From a virus, in IMG/VR virus record IMGVR_UViG_3300043427_001877, positions 1 through 21,103 of that record: a DNA stretch of 21,103 nucleotides. One strand, written 5' to 3'. This document shows positions 5,062-11,773 of the stretch, piece after piece. Both the position numbers and the translations under genes were made by a program. The notes beneath the pieces were generated by a model. The model was given only the letters and a program-made list of their open reading frames with translations, did no database searches and was not told where the DNA came from. Position 1 is the stretch's first letter, and every line of letters starts with the position of its first letter.

Positions 5062-5601
5062 TCAAACAGTAGCACCAACTTTCACATTCGCTGAAACGTA
5101 CTCAAGAACATTTTCTGGAGTGGTTTCCACATATGGATCCGTATCGGAGTTGTCACGCATACCCTCCTCAAGGAAAAGTTTACTGATGACTCCATTGTCC
5201 ACAACCATAGCATAACGCCAAGAGCGATCTCCGAAACCAAGGTTAGACTTATTGACAAGCATTCCCATAGAACGTGTGAAGTAAGCATTGCCGTCTGGAA
5301 TGAGTTTTACTTTTTCAATGTTCTGGTCTTGTGCCCAGGCATTCATCACAAACCCATCATTAACAGAGATGCAGTAAATATCGTCGATGCCAAGACCAAT
5401 AAAGTCGTCGTATTTCTCTTCGAATCCAGGTAGCTGATAGGCACTGCAAGTAGGAGTGAAAGCACCAGGCAAACTAAACACGACCACACGCTTTCCATCG
5501 AAGAGTTCTGCAGTTGTACGAGTTACAAACTCACCATTCTCACGAAAAGTAAATTGAACTTGAGGAACTTGATATTGCTCTTTACGCATTTTTACCTCCA
5601 T
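5062..5601 (-). CDS. Peroxiredoxin, Prx5/redoxin type (179 aa)
   Basis: The family signature PGAFTPTCSAYQLPGF carries the peroxidatic Cys (C52 from this start). VVVFSLPG (strand before the active site), CISVNDGFVMNAWAQDQ and SWRYAMVVDNG (the conserved Arg region) follow, a complete Prx5-like redoxin fold. It would reduce hydrogen or organic peroxides using a thiol donor, plausibly protecting the infected cell from photosynthetic oxidative stress. Start: AAGGAG lies six bases before ATG 5601. A second site GGAGG precedes ATG 5589 by five bases, and a third ATG (5634) overlaps the Hli stop as TGATG, so N-terminal variants are possible. It lies directly downstream of hli. Confidence 0.88.
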   Translation of the reverse strand: MEVKMRKEQYQVPQVQFTFRENGEFVTRTTAELFDGKRVVVFSLPGAFTPTCSAYQLPGFEEKYDDFIGLGIDDIYCISVNDGFVMNAWAQDQNIEKVKLIPDGNAYFTRSMGMLVNKSNLGFGDRSWRYAMVVDNGVISKLFLEEGMRDNSDTDPYVETTPENVLEYVSANVKVGATV

Positions 5602-5633
5602 AGAAGTCTCCTTCTTTTTAAAAAAATTAAGCA

Positions 5634-5753
5634 TCAAAATACGCCAGGAATAATTTGACCAGTGGTTACATAAGTTCCGACAGCAATAACAAATCCAAGC
5701 ATTGCCAGTCGTGCGTTGAGGATTTCTGCCTCAGGGGTCCATCCGAATTTCAT
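5634..5753 (-). CDS. hli: High-light-inducible protein (Hli), short phage type (39 aa)
   Basis: The single helix carries the chlorophyll-binding motif of the CAB/ELIP/HLIP family (EAEILNARLAMLGFVIAVG). The protein begins MKFGWTPEAE and ends TTGQIIPGVF, a form typical of cyanomyovirus Hli proteins. Hli proteins bind chlorophyll and carotenoid in the thylakoid and dissipate excess excitation or protect photosystem II. AGGAG at 5761-5765 serves ATG 5753. Its stop codon overlaps an ATG in the peroxiredoxin leader. It lies 18 nt after the ferredoxin gene. Confidence 0.93.
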   Translation of the reverse strand: MKFGWTPEAEILNARLAMLGFVIAVGTYVTTGQIIPGVF

Positions 5754-5771
5754 TTGTTTTCTCCTAAAAAA

Positions 5772-6065
5772 TTAAAGGTTTTGTTCTTGTTCTGTGAGGA
5801 TTACACAATCACTTGTTGGATATGCAACACAAGTGAGAATAAATCCATCTTCGATTTGCTCATCATCCAGGAAAGACTGCTCACTATTGTCAACAGTGCC
5901 GCTAACCAGTTTACCAGCACAAGAACTGCAGGCGCCTGCACGGCAAGAATAAAGCATATCTAGTCCTGCCTCTTCAGCAGCTTCCAGGATATATTGATCA
6001 TCTTGGCACTGAATTACATTCTCAGTGCCATCAGGGTGTTGAAGAGTGATGTTGTAGGTAGTCAT
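5772..6065 (-). CDS. petF: Plant-type [2Fe-2S] ferredoxin (97 aa)
   Basis: The cluster ligands are all present: C41-x4-C46-x2-C49 ([12 protein letters not shown]) and C79 ([11 protein letters not shown]). The acidic surface and length (about 97 aa) are typical of photosynthetic ferredoxin PetF. It carries electrons from photosystem I to FNR, nitrogen and sulfur assimilation enzymes, or phage-encoded reductases and bilin enzymes. Ferredoxin genes are known in some cyanomyoviruses. ATG 6065 overlaps the stop of the 28-aa gene (TAATG), so translation is coupled. Confidence 0.95.
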   Translation of the reverse strand: MTTYNITLQHPDGTENVIQCQDDQYILEAAEEAGLDMLYSCRAGACSSCAGKLVSGTVDNSEQSFLDDEQIEDGFILTCVAYPTSDCVILTEQEQNL

Positions 6066-6151
6066 TAGTAGGTCTTAGAAAGTTGATTTACAGAGTGTGC
6101 CAATAAAACAAAAAAGGCAACACTAGTAATTGTAAAGATAGTCGCGGTCAT
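6065..6151 (-). CDS. Very small single-helix membrane protein upstream of ferredoxin (28 aa)
   Basis: AAGGAG lies eight bases before ATG 6151. The protein is one hydrophobic helix (residues 3-20, [18 protein letters not shown]) with a polar tail VNQLSKTY. The TAATG overlap with petF suggests obligatory coupling. It resembles the 30-aa protein at 4933-5025 in size, helix pattern and shared residues. It could be a small thylakoid subunit or membrane adaptor acting with ferredoxin or Hli; no named family is recognised. Confidence 0.6.
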   Translation of the reverse strand: MTATIFTITSVAFFVLLAHSVNQLSKTY

Positions 6152-6163
6152 TGTCAAGTCTCC

Positions 6164-6454
6164 TTAAAAATGTGGTCCTACTCCAGACATCCACGGTTCT
6201 TGATAATTCTCAGATCCACCAATAAAACTTGGAAGAGGATCTAAAGTTAAAGTTGTAGCAACATTTTTAGTTGCGATATCATAAAGAACTTCGTGGATAT
6301 TTTCTGGTTCTTTGGTTTGATTTTCTTTGGGAAAATCTTCTTCGTGAAGAATTTGCTCCTGAATAAGTTGCTTTAGTGCGATGGATTTTTCTGTATCTGG
6401 AGCAGGTCCAAACCAAGGATCATCCTCAAGGATTTCTGGAGCAGGGTAGGTCAT
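6164..6454 (-). CDS. Acidic soluble protein, unknown function (96 aa)
   Basis: Starts MTYPAPEILEDDPWFGPAPD, followed by a helical Lys/Glu/Gln region, a possible central helix (IHEVLYDIATKNVATTL) and a proline/glycine-rich end (PWMSGVGPHF). It is highly acidic, with no cysteines and no membrane segment. It lies between two photosynthesis-related genes, 6 nt after the second Hli gene and 12 nt before the 28-aa gene, so it belongs to the same early transcript. Function not recognised; the position suggests a photosynthesis or redox accessory role, which is inference only. Confidence 0.55.
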   Translation of the reverse strand: MTYPAPEILEDDPWFGPAPDTEKSIALKQLIQEQILHEEDFPKENQTKEPENIHEVLYDIATKNVATTLTLDPLPSFIGGSENYQEPWMSGVGPHF

Positions 6455-6460
6455 TAAAAA

Positions 6461-6670
6461 TTAAACGATTCCAAAGAAGAGTTTACCAGTTGCTGCGTAA
6501 GAAATCAAGCCCGCAATGATACCAAGCATCGCCCAGCGTCCATTCATTTTTTCAGCTTTTTCAGCATAAGGTTCAAACCCATAACGTTCGATATCTTCAG
6601 CAGACATCCACATTGTAGGTTCTTTGGCAAACATATTCATTTGCCCAAACTCATTTTTTGTTACAGTCAT
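6461..6670 (-). CDS. hli: High-light-inducible protein (Hli), longer type (69 aa)
   Basis: ATG 6670 (MTVTKNEFGQMN) is preferred over the longer frame that starts inside the pstS terminator. The N-terminal 40 residues are polar (SAEDIERYGFEPYAEKAEK). The chlorophyll-binding helix is EKMNGRWAMLGIIAGLISYA, with the conserved E, N, R and M of the HLIP motif. No Shine-Dalgarno is visible. A near-consensus promoter (6698-6726) places the transcript start about 20 nt upstream, so this Hli heads the cassette that runs down to the terminator at 4902. The protein would sit in the thylakoid and protect photosystem II under light stress. Confidence 0.92.
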   Translation of the reverse strand: MTVTKNEFGQMNMFAKEPTMWMSAEDIERYGFEPYAEKAEKMNGRWAMLGIIAGLISYAATGKLFFGIV

Positions 6671-6697
6671 TTTCGTTTTATTACGAATTGTTACACA

Positions 6698-6726
6698 ATT
6701 ATATAGCAAAAATAAAGGGGCGTCAA
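6698..6726 (-). promoter_or_regulatory. Sigma70-type promoter for the hli-petF-hli-Prx operon
   Basis: TTGACG (6726-6721), a 17-bp spacer, then TATAAT (6703-6698) on the minus strand. The -35 box lies in the loop and 3' arm of the pstS terminator hairpin, so terminator and promoter are interleaved. The near-consensus match suggests recognition by host RNA polymerase early in infection. Confidence 0.8.
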
Positions 6727-6731
6727 GCCCC
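6708..6731 (-). terminator. Rho-independent terminator of pstS, interleaved with the next promoter
   Basis: GGGGC (6731-6727), loop TTGAC, GCCCC (6721-6717), then TTTATTTTT (6716-6708) on the minus strand. It lies 23 nt after the pstS stop. The loop is the -35 element of the hli promoter. Confidence 0.75.
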
Positions 6732-6754
6732 CCATCCAAAAATTTTGTTTTGAT

Positions 6755-7717
6755 TTACTGACCAATACGCCCAACAGCAATCCTTGCTTTGTTAAGCACG
6801 GAACCGCTCAAAGGAACATATCCAAGGTCATCAGCAATAGATTGTGCCTTGGAACTCAGAGCATAATTTAAAGCAGCACGGATATCATTTGTCTTTGCGC
6901 CATTCCCAGTCTTATAGGCAAGAACCCAAGTCAAAGTGGAAATTGGATATGCAGTTGCTCCAGCAGGATTGGGATTTTCACCAGCAAGGTTTGCGTCCAG
7001 TTTGATGCCATTCAGAGCAGCAGAACCAGAAGATGCAGTAGGAAGAACAAACTTACCTGCCTTGTTTTGAAGTGCTGCTGCTTGGAGTTTGTTTACCTTT
7101 ACAAATCCAGTATTCACATAACCAATAGATCCAGGAGTTTGGCGAATAGAACCTGAAACACCCTCATTACCCTTTGCACCAACACCAACAGGCCACTTAA
7201 CTGCCTTACCTACACCAGCAGTCCAACCACCAAAGGCATCCAGAGAGTTGGTAAAGGCAAAGGTAGTTCCAGAACCATCTGCACGATATACAGTGCGAAT
7301 AGGACCAGCAGCACAACCAAGTGCCTTCCAATCCTTAATGCGACCAGCAAAAATATCTACAGTTTGCTTCTGAGTGAGTTTCAGAGTACAACCTGGTTTG
7401 TTATAAGCAACAGCAATCGTTCCACCAACCATAGGAATCTGAACGACACCACGCTTTACTTTTGCTGCTTCTGCTGGTTTGATTGGTTCGTCACTTGCGC
7501 CGAAGTCAACTGTTCCCGCAAGGAATTGACGAACACCAGCACCAGAACCAACGGACTGATAATTAACCCTATTCCCAGAAGTTCGTGCATAATCTTGGAA
7601 CCATCGTTGATAAATTGGTGCGGGGAAGGTGGCACCAGCACCATTCAGAGCAGGTCCAGCAATTGCCGCAACAGGAGCAGCAACCAGACTAGCAACAATA
7701 AGATTTTTGAGTTTCAT
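6755..7717 (-). CDS. pstS: Phosphate-binding periplasmic protein PstS (320 aa)
   Basis: A signal peptide (1-20, ending VAAIA before GP) precedes the PstS fold. Phosphate-contact motifs are GAGATFPAPIYQRW, SVGSGAGVRQF, DFGASDEP and RADGSGTTFAFT. Length and order match PstS, the periplasmic subunit of the Pst ABC transporter. Phage-encoded PstS is well known in cyanomyoviruses and is thought to boost host phosphate uptake during infection. A Pho box (7767-7785) and a -10 element (7741-7746) lie upstream, predicting induction by host PhoB under phosphate starvation. No Shine-Dalgarno precedes ATG 7717. It forms a single-gene transcript between two terminators. Confidence 0.95.
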   Translation of the reverse strand: MKLKNLIVASLVAAPVAAIAGPALNGAGATFPAPIYQRWFQDYARTSGNRVNYQSVGSGAGVRQFLAGTVDFGASDEPIKPAEAAKVKRGVVQIPMVGGTIAVAYNKPGCTLKLTQKQTVDIFAGRIKDWKALGCAAGPIRTVYRADGSGTTFAFTNSLDAFGGWTAGVGKAVKWPVGVGAKGNEGVSGSIRQTPGSIGYVNTGFVKVNKLQAAALQNKAGKFVLPTASSGSAALNGIKLDANLAGENPNPAGATAYPISTLTWVLAYKTGNGAKTNDIRAALNYALSSKAQSIADDLGYVPLSGSVLNKARIAVGRIGQ

Positions 7718-7740
7718 AAAAAGTGAGTAACTACAAAGAA

Positions 7741-7785
7741 ATTCTAAATGAATTGGAAAGAAAAGTCCACTAAGAATAGGTTAAG
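7741..7785 (-). promoter_or_regulatory. Pho box and -10 element controlling pstS
   Basis: The minus strand reads CTTAACCT-ATT-CTTAGTGG (7785-7767). The first repeat is a perfect cyanobacterial PhoB half-site and the second shares its first four bases, with the canonical 3-bp gap. A further CTTAAA lies just upstream. TAGAAT (7746-7741) follows 20 bp downstream as the -10. The arrangement replaces a -35 box, as in activator-dependent promoters. It lies 24-68 nt before ATG 7717. Confidence 0.75.
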
Positions 7786-7795
7786 AACTTTAAGA

Positions 7796-7821
7796 AAATA
7801 AAAAGCACCCCTAGGGGTGCT
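7796..7821 (-). terminator. Rho-independent terminator of the porin gene
   Basis: AGCACCC (7821-7815), loop CTAG, GGGTGCT (7810-7804), then TTTTTATTTT on the minus strand. It lies 24 nt after the porin stop and directly before the Pho box, insulating pstS from porin transcription. Confidence 0.85.
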
Positions 7822-7845
7822 TTCACTCAATCTATGAGTAGTTTA

Positions 7846-9312
7846 TCAGAAAGTGAACTTAGTCTGGATTACACCACCCCACTTGGAGGCATTATCATTC
7901 AGACGCTGGTTGTCACTAGCGTAGAAGATAGCAGGAGTGATGCTGATATTGTCAGACACCTGATACTTGTAGAAAATTTCAAGCATCGTTGCCTTCTCAA
8001 GTTCTTCACCAGTTGGTGCTTGACCTACAGCAACACCAGCAGAGTTACCTTTTACAAACACATCTTCCCACTGAAGACCTGCCATCCAAGATTGGCTATC
8101 AGTAGCAGCACTCTCAGTACCACTTACAGTGTTCCAACCATAACCAACGGAGATTGAAGGAACAATACCAGACTGCTTAGGTTGCCAGTAAGCGTTTGCA
8201 GAGTAACCACTGGAAGTTTGTCCAGGAACAAGAGTACCAGAAGAACCATCGAGACCGTTATAAGTACGAACACGGGTTCCCTGAGTACCATAACGATATC
8301 CAAGTCCGATACCCCAGTTAGTACCACGATAACCGATTTGTGCCATAGTATTCAGAGCACCAGTTTCATCAAATACTCCAGTTTCGGAGTTGTCACCATC
8401 TTGAGCAACATAGTTTACGCCAGCAACGAAACCTTGCTTACCCTTTTGCTTCCACATAGCACCGAAACCAGCACCAGTTGCCTTGTTATAGACGCCAGGA
8501 GTACCAGCAACAGCAAAGAAGTCAAGAATATCAGACTTATATACTGAAGGAATCCAAGCCATTTCAGTATTACGAACCTTAGCACCAGCAGTCAGAGTAG
8601 TGGTGTTATTGAACGCGGGGAACTGATAGTACAGACGATCAAGGACTACATTATCACCATTATCGCTTGAGAAGTTATCTGCCTTGTCAAGTTTGAACAG
8701 GGAAGAAGAAGAACCGAATGGATCAGTGCTGAAGTTGGAAGAACGCAGACGAGTACGGAGCAAGTCCTTACCAGTAAACGAAGTATCAAAGTTCAGACGA
8801 ACATCATAGTTAAATGCTGTGCGAGTGCTGACATCACTCTTGGTATCATAACCAGGAACACCACCAAGAACGAAGGTTGCTTCACCTTTCAGTTTGGTTG
8901 TGGTGGAGAACTGAGTTGCCTCAAGTTCGCCAACCTTTGCTTCAAGACCGTCTACACGACCTTTGATAACAGCAAGTTCAGAAGAGAACTCGCTCATAAG
9001 ACGCTTGAGTTCATCGGTAACTTCAGTTACACGGTCCAAGCAAGAATTGAGAAGAGCTGCTGCCTCATAGCGGGTCATTGCCTTGCCACCACCATAGGTG
9101 CCATTAGGATAACCAGCAACGCAACCATAACGCTCTACAAGGTTGCTGAGTGCCTGATATGCCCAATCAGTTGGTTGCACATCAGAGAATTGACTAATAC
9201 TAGTAACTTGTGATTCCACATATGGTCCATATTGACCAAAAGGTTCTGCGAACGCAGCACCAGCGACTAGTGGGGTTGCAGCGAGGGTTGCTGCGATTGC
9301 GGATTTAAACAT
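7846..9312 (-). CDS. Cyanobacterial SLH-domain outer-membrane porin (Som/OprB-like, 488 aa)
   Basis: A signal peptide (residues 1-22, AGAAFA before EPF) is followed by an S-layer homology domain at about 42-92 (FSDVQPTDWAYQALSNLVERYGCVAGYPNGTYGG...MTRYEAAALLNSC). Next come a short coiled coil at about 95-132 (VTDELKRLMSEFSSELAVIKGRVDGLEAKVGELEA) and a long beta-barrel region ending in phenylalanine (TKFTF), the outer-membrane insertion signature. This is the domain order of cyanobacterial major porins, whose SLH domain anchors to the wall. A phage copy would add pores for solute entry; next to pstS, a phosphate or phosphonate role is attractive but not shown. The gene has its own promoter, a structured leader, GAGG at 9318-9321 and a terminator. 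Confidence 0.9.
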   Translation of the reverse strand: MFKSAIAATLAATPLVAGAAFAEPFGQYGPYVESQVTSISQFSDVQPTDWAYQALSNLVERYGCVAGYPNGTYGGGKAMTRYEAAALLNSCLDRVTEVTDELKRLMSEFSSELAVIKGRVDGLEAKVGELEATQFSTTTKLKGEATFVLGGVPGYDTKSDVSTRTAFNYDVRLNFDTSFTGKDLLRTRLRSSNFSTDPFGSSSSLFKLDKADNFSSDNGDNVVLDRLYYQFPAFNNTTTLTAGAKVRNTEMAWIPSVYKSDILDFFAVAGTPGVYNKATGAGFGAMWKQKGKQGFVAGVNYVAQDGDNSETGVFDETGALNTMAQIGYRGTNWGIGLGYRYGTQGTRVRTYNGLDGSSGTLVPGQTSSGYSANAYWQPKQSGIVPSISVGYGWNTVSGTESAATDSQSWMAGLQWEDVFVKGNSAGVAVGQAPTGEELEKATMLEIFYKYQVSDNISITPAIFYASDNQRLNDNASKWGGVIQTKFTF

Positions 9313-9331
9313 AAGTACCTCTATATTTTCT

Positions 9332-9374
9332 CGCAGAGATTTCCTGCGGATGAATGGAAGATCGACTATCTTCC
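9332..9374 (-). other. Two hairpins in the porin mRNA leader
   Basis: GGAAGAT/ATCTTCC (9374-9368 with 9362-9356, 5-nt loop) and CGCAG/CTGCG (9348-9344 with 9336-9332, 7-nt loop) lie in a leader of about 110 nt. The second hairpin ends 11 nt before the GAGG ribosome site. They could stabilise the mRNA or control translation. No known riboswitch consensus is recognised. Confidence 0.55.
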
Positions 9375-9429
9375 GATTTAGGTCACGTAACTAAACGAGT
9401 AGTTGAGGTTTCGTCACGCTCACTTATTT

Positions 9430-9458
9430 AGTATAAGTTAGAAAGAGTGGACTGTCAA
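9430..9458 (-). promoter_or_regulatory. Near-perfect sigma70 promoter of the porin gene
   Basis: TTGACA (9458-9453), a 17-bp spacer, then TATACT (9435-9430). The -35 box contains the TGA stop (9457-9455) of the glycosyltransferase-like gene upstream. The predicted start near 9423 leaves a leader of about 110 nt. Confidence 0.82.
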
Positions 9459-10162
9459 GCCTTTTTAACCTTTCTGTAAGGTTTTCCTTGAGAATCAAAT
9501 CCATCAATTTCGATGTAATGAGGTTCCCCATTAAAATTATCAACAGGAGAAACCAGCAGATATGGACCAGGAACTCTATCATCATTTGGATGATATGTTC
9601 TCCAATTAGTTGGATGGAAATGAATTGTGACAACTTTCTTTCCAGGATTTCTACAAGTATATCCCAACTCTCTCATGTGATAGGTAATCTTATTATCACA
9701 TCCAGGAACACCCATAGTATAGTTCATACCATCAGAAGTTGGAATTGGAGTCTTGAATATCCAAGAATCTTGTGATGCCGCATTATCATAGGGTTCGATT
9801 TCCCAGTTCTTTCCATCTCCTGTAGAAATTTCCCAACGAGTCAAGGCATAAAAAGTTTTGTCCATATTAGCATTATTAAAATGACGAAGAGTATCATCAA
9901 AAATAATATCGGCATTAGAAATAATACAAATCTGGTCTTTCAGATTCTCATTACAAAAATCAAGTAATTCTTTGTATGTCGGTCTACTATCTCTAATTAC
10001 TTTATGAATTTTAGGCGAATCAAAATTGAGTTCCGTATCCTCTTCCATAAAGAGATATACATTCTCAATCAAATCATTGCCAAGATTTTGATGGAGACAA
10101 TATAAATACTCTCCATTTCTCATATGATTGGGAGAGTTAAAGTATTCTACAATAAGATTCAT
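9455..10162 (-). CDS. Glycosyltransferase-like protein (235 aa), last gene of the glycan operon
   Basis: The N-terminus MNLIVEYFNSPNHMRNGEYLYCL resembles the first strand of a GT-A fold. Acidic segments that could be nucleotide-sugar/metal sites are ISNADIIFDDTL (about residues 81-92) and ASQDSWIFK (about 129-137). A His-rich region (VTIHFHPTNWRTYHPN) follows. Proteins of this look recur in cyanomyovirus genomes beside sugar genes. It would transfer a sugar to a glycan or protein; donor and acceptor are unknown. ATG 10162 overlaps the upstream stop (ATGA), so it is coupled. The porin -35 box overlaps its stop codon. Confidence 0.55.
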   Translation of the reverse strand: MNLIVEYFNSPNHMRNGEYLYCLHQNLGNDLIENVYLFMEEDTELNFDSPKIHKVIRDSRPTYKELLDFCNENLKDQICIISNADIIFDDTLRHFNNANMDKTFYALTRWEISTGDGKNWEIEPYDNAASQDSWIFKTPIPTSDGMNYTMGVPGCDNKITYHMRELGYTCRNPGKKVVTIHFHPTNWRTYHPNDDRVPGPYLLVSPVDNFNGEPHYIEIDGFDSQGKPYRKVKKA

Positions 10163-11058
10163 GACTCTAATAATTCCATAACACTATTATTTAAAGATTC
10201 TATAGAAGAAAAACATTCGTAAACATATTCTGCTTCCATATTATTTTCATCTTCACTCAATCCATATGGATAATTCCAAGAAACTTTATCCGATGCTCCA
10301 AAACATAAAAACTTTTTAGATGGATCAAAAAAGTTTTTCTTAGTATTGGTGAATGTGAAAGGTCCAGAACTTCTACCAACAATTAAATCACAAAACTCGG
10401 ATAGATGCGAAATTTCATACAAATCTTGTCCTTCATTTTGTATGATGTCTCCACTATATTTTATATTTTCCAAAGAAGAATCAATTTTATGCGTAGTGAT
10501 AGCAAGATAATTAGGATACTTTGAAGCAATGTATTCAATAACTTCCTTCATGTCACCGTTATACTCTGGGCATTGTCCAGATAGTGAAGGTCCATTGCAG
10601 AACAAAACTTTTTTTCTAGTCTCGTCTTCTATGAATTTATCTACTGTTTTAGTATTAAAAAAAGACCTATCAAAAAATGGATAATAATCTTCCATATTAC
10701 CCAGAACTATTTTAGTATTCAAATTTTGGTTAATAAATTTAATTATAGTAGACCAAACATTGAGATACAAAGTTTTTATATTACATCCAGAATAACTATC
10801 GTTAGTAAAATATTTACCTTGCCAGGTGTTAATATACAAAATACCATCCTTTACAAGATTATCACTGCTATAATTAACAACGCTTGAAATTTCTGATAGT
10901 GGTCTTTGCTTTATGTTCAACCCTCTTAAAAGATAATCGTCATATTGATGAAAATATTGAACGTCAACATCTTTCAAACTGGAAATTATAGTTTCCAAAA
11001 AAGAACGTGTACAAAACACATCACCTTTATGAAAAAAGTTATAAAAATATATTTTCAT
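10159..11058 (-). CDS. Possible GT-B-type glycosyltransferase (299 aa)
   Basis: The start is taken at ATG 11058 (MKIYFYNFFHKGDVFCTRSF), two nt after the previous stop; the longer form begins with TTG. The N-terminal GD-containing segment and the C-terminal LIVGRSSGPFTF with LCFGASDKVSW recall GT9-like (heptosyltransferase-like) GT-B folds. In those a late Gly/Ser-rich loop holds the nucleotide. VLFCNGPSLSGQ marks the start of the second Rossmann half. It lies in the coupled glycan operon and overlaps the next gene by 4 nt. The family assignment is tentative; it could be another nucleotide-sugar-dependent enzyme. The DNA is clearly AT-rich compared with fcl and gmd. Confidence 0.45.
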   Translation of the reverse strand: MKIYFYNFFHKGDVFCTRSFLETIISSLKDVDVQYFHQYDDYLLRGLNIKQRPLSEISSVVNYSSDNLVKDGILYINTWQGKYFTNDSYSGCNIKTLYLNVWSTIIKFINQNLNTKIVLGNMEDYYPFFDRSFFNTKTVDKFIEDETRKKVLFCNGPSLSGQCPEYNGDMKEVIEYIASKYPNYLAITTHKIDSSLENIKYSGDIIQNEGQDLYEISHLSEFCDLIVGRSSGPFTFTNTKKNFFDPSKKFLCFGASDKVSWNYPYGLSEDENNMEAEYVYECFSSIESLNNSVMELLES

Positions 11059-11060
11059 AA

Positions 11061-11369
11061 TCAATAAGTTTTATGACTTCTTTGGATATATTTTCCACTA
11101 TCAAGTTCTTCACCACTTGTTGCTGCAGAAATAATTTCAACTATCTTTTCATCCACTTCATCAATAAGTTGATTTCTTTGAACATTAAGGTCACAACATT
11201 TTTTTAGACACTTCCAAAGGTTTTCTGCACCTTCTTCAGTATCAAAATACTTTGCTTTATATTCTTCAAAAGTCATTCTACGAATTTCATAAAGTAACTC
11301 TTGATTGTTCCACATCTTCAAATCAACAGTAGTGAGTTTGTCAATTAAAGATCCGAGTGTATCAGCCAT
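11061..11369 (-). CDS. Small helical protein in the glycan operon, unknown function (102 aa)
   Basis: Starts MADTLGSLIDKLTTVDLKMW, largely alpha-helical and acidic, with a CC pair (KKCCDLNVQRNQLIDEVDEKI) and a distinctive end YIQRSHKTY. Similar roughly 100-aa proteins accompany sugar-modifying genes in cyanophages as I recall, but no biochemical function is known to me. It is sandwiched between an acetyltransferase and a glycosyltransferase-like gene with 2-nt gaps. It could be an assembly or scaffolding partner of the glycan enzymes; this is inference. Confidence 0.6.
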   Translation of the reverse strand: MADTLGSLIDKLTTVDLKMWNNQELLYEIRRMTFEEYKAKYFDTEEGAENLWKCLKKCCDLNVQRNQLIDEVDEKIVEIISAATSGEELDSGKYIQRSHKTY

Positions 11370-11371
11370 AA

Positions 11372-11773
11372 CTAGTCCAGTTTACAATAAAAAATTTTTT
11401 CGGTCTGTTTATAAATCTTAAATCCGTTGGACAAATAAAGATTTATTGCCTTAAAGTTGTCTTTGTCTACCGTTAAATGTAGACTATGGTTTTCTCTTTT
11501 ATCTATAAGTGTTTTGAATATTAATTTTCCATAACCTTTTCCTACATAAGAATCAAAGACACACATACCTAACCACATTTTATCATTATCATAGTCTAAA
11601 TGTCCATACCCAACTGGATTTGGATCATTCAAAACAAAATGATAGAAGTGATTGTTAAAGCAACTTTCATCTCTAGAATCAAAATATCTAAAATATTTTT
11701 TTAAATTTTTATTTTTTTCAACAATATCTTTTACTTCATCAAAAGAAATATCTATTTTTTCTCCAAAAGACAT
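11372..11773 (-). CDS. GNAT-family N-acetyltransferase (133 aa)
   Basis: ATG 11773 (MSFGEKIDIS) is chosen: GGAGG lies nine bases upstream, inside the end of the preceding gene (22-nt overlap). The GNAT motif A is YVGKGYGKLIF (acetyl-CoA pyrophosphate loop) with preceding strand MWLGMCVFDS. LTVDKDNFKAINLYLSNGF is motif B (the N.kAi.lY...GF signature). The family moves an acyl group from acyl-CoA to an amine. Here the amino-sugar product of the neighbouring aminotransferase is a plausible acceptor, giving an N-acyl perosamine-type sugar. The substrate is inferred only from context. Confidence 0.8.
   Translation of the reverse strand: MSFGEKIDISFDEVKDIVEKNKNLKKYFRYFDSRDESCFNNHFYHFVLNDPNPVGYGHLDYDNDKMWLGMCVFDSYVGKGYGKLIFKTLIDKRENHSLHLTVDKDNFKAINLYLSNGFKIYKQTEKIFYCKLD

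Noticed and set aside
6671-6739. N-terminal extension of the second Hli gene
   Set aside because: It would start within the pstS terminator and cross the promoter, upstream of the predicted transcript start.
7364-7726. Plus-strand ORF opposite pstS
   Set aside because: Antisense shadow of a strongly recognised gene; no ribosome site or family resemblance.
7834-8547. Plus-strand ORFs opposite the porin gene
   Set aside because: Antisense shadows created by Ser/Thr/Gly-rich porin codons; no motif support.
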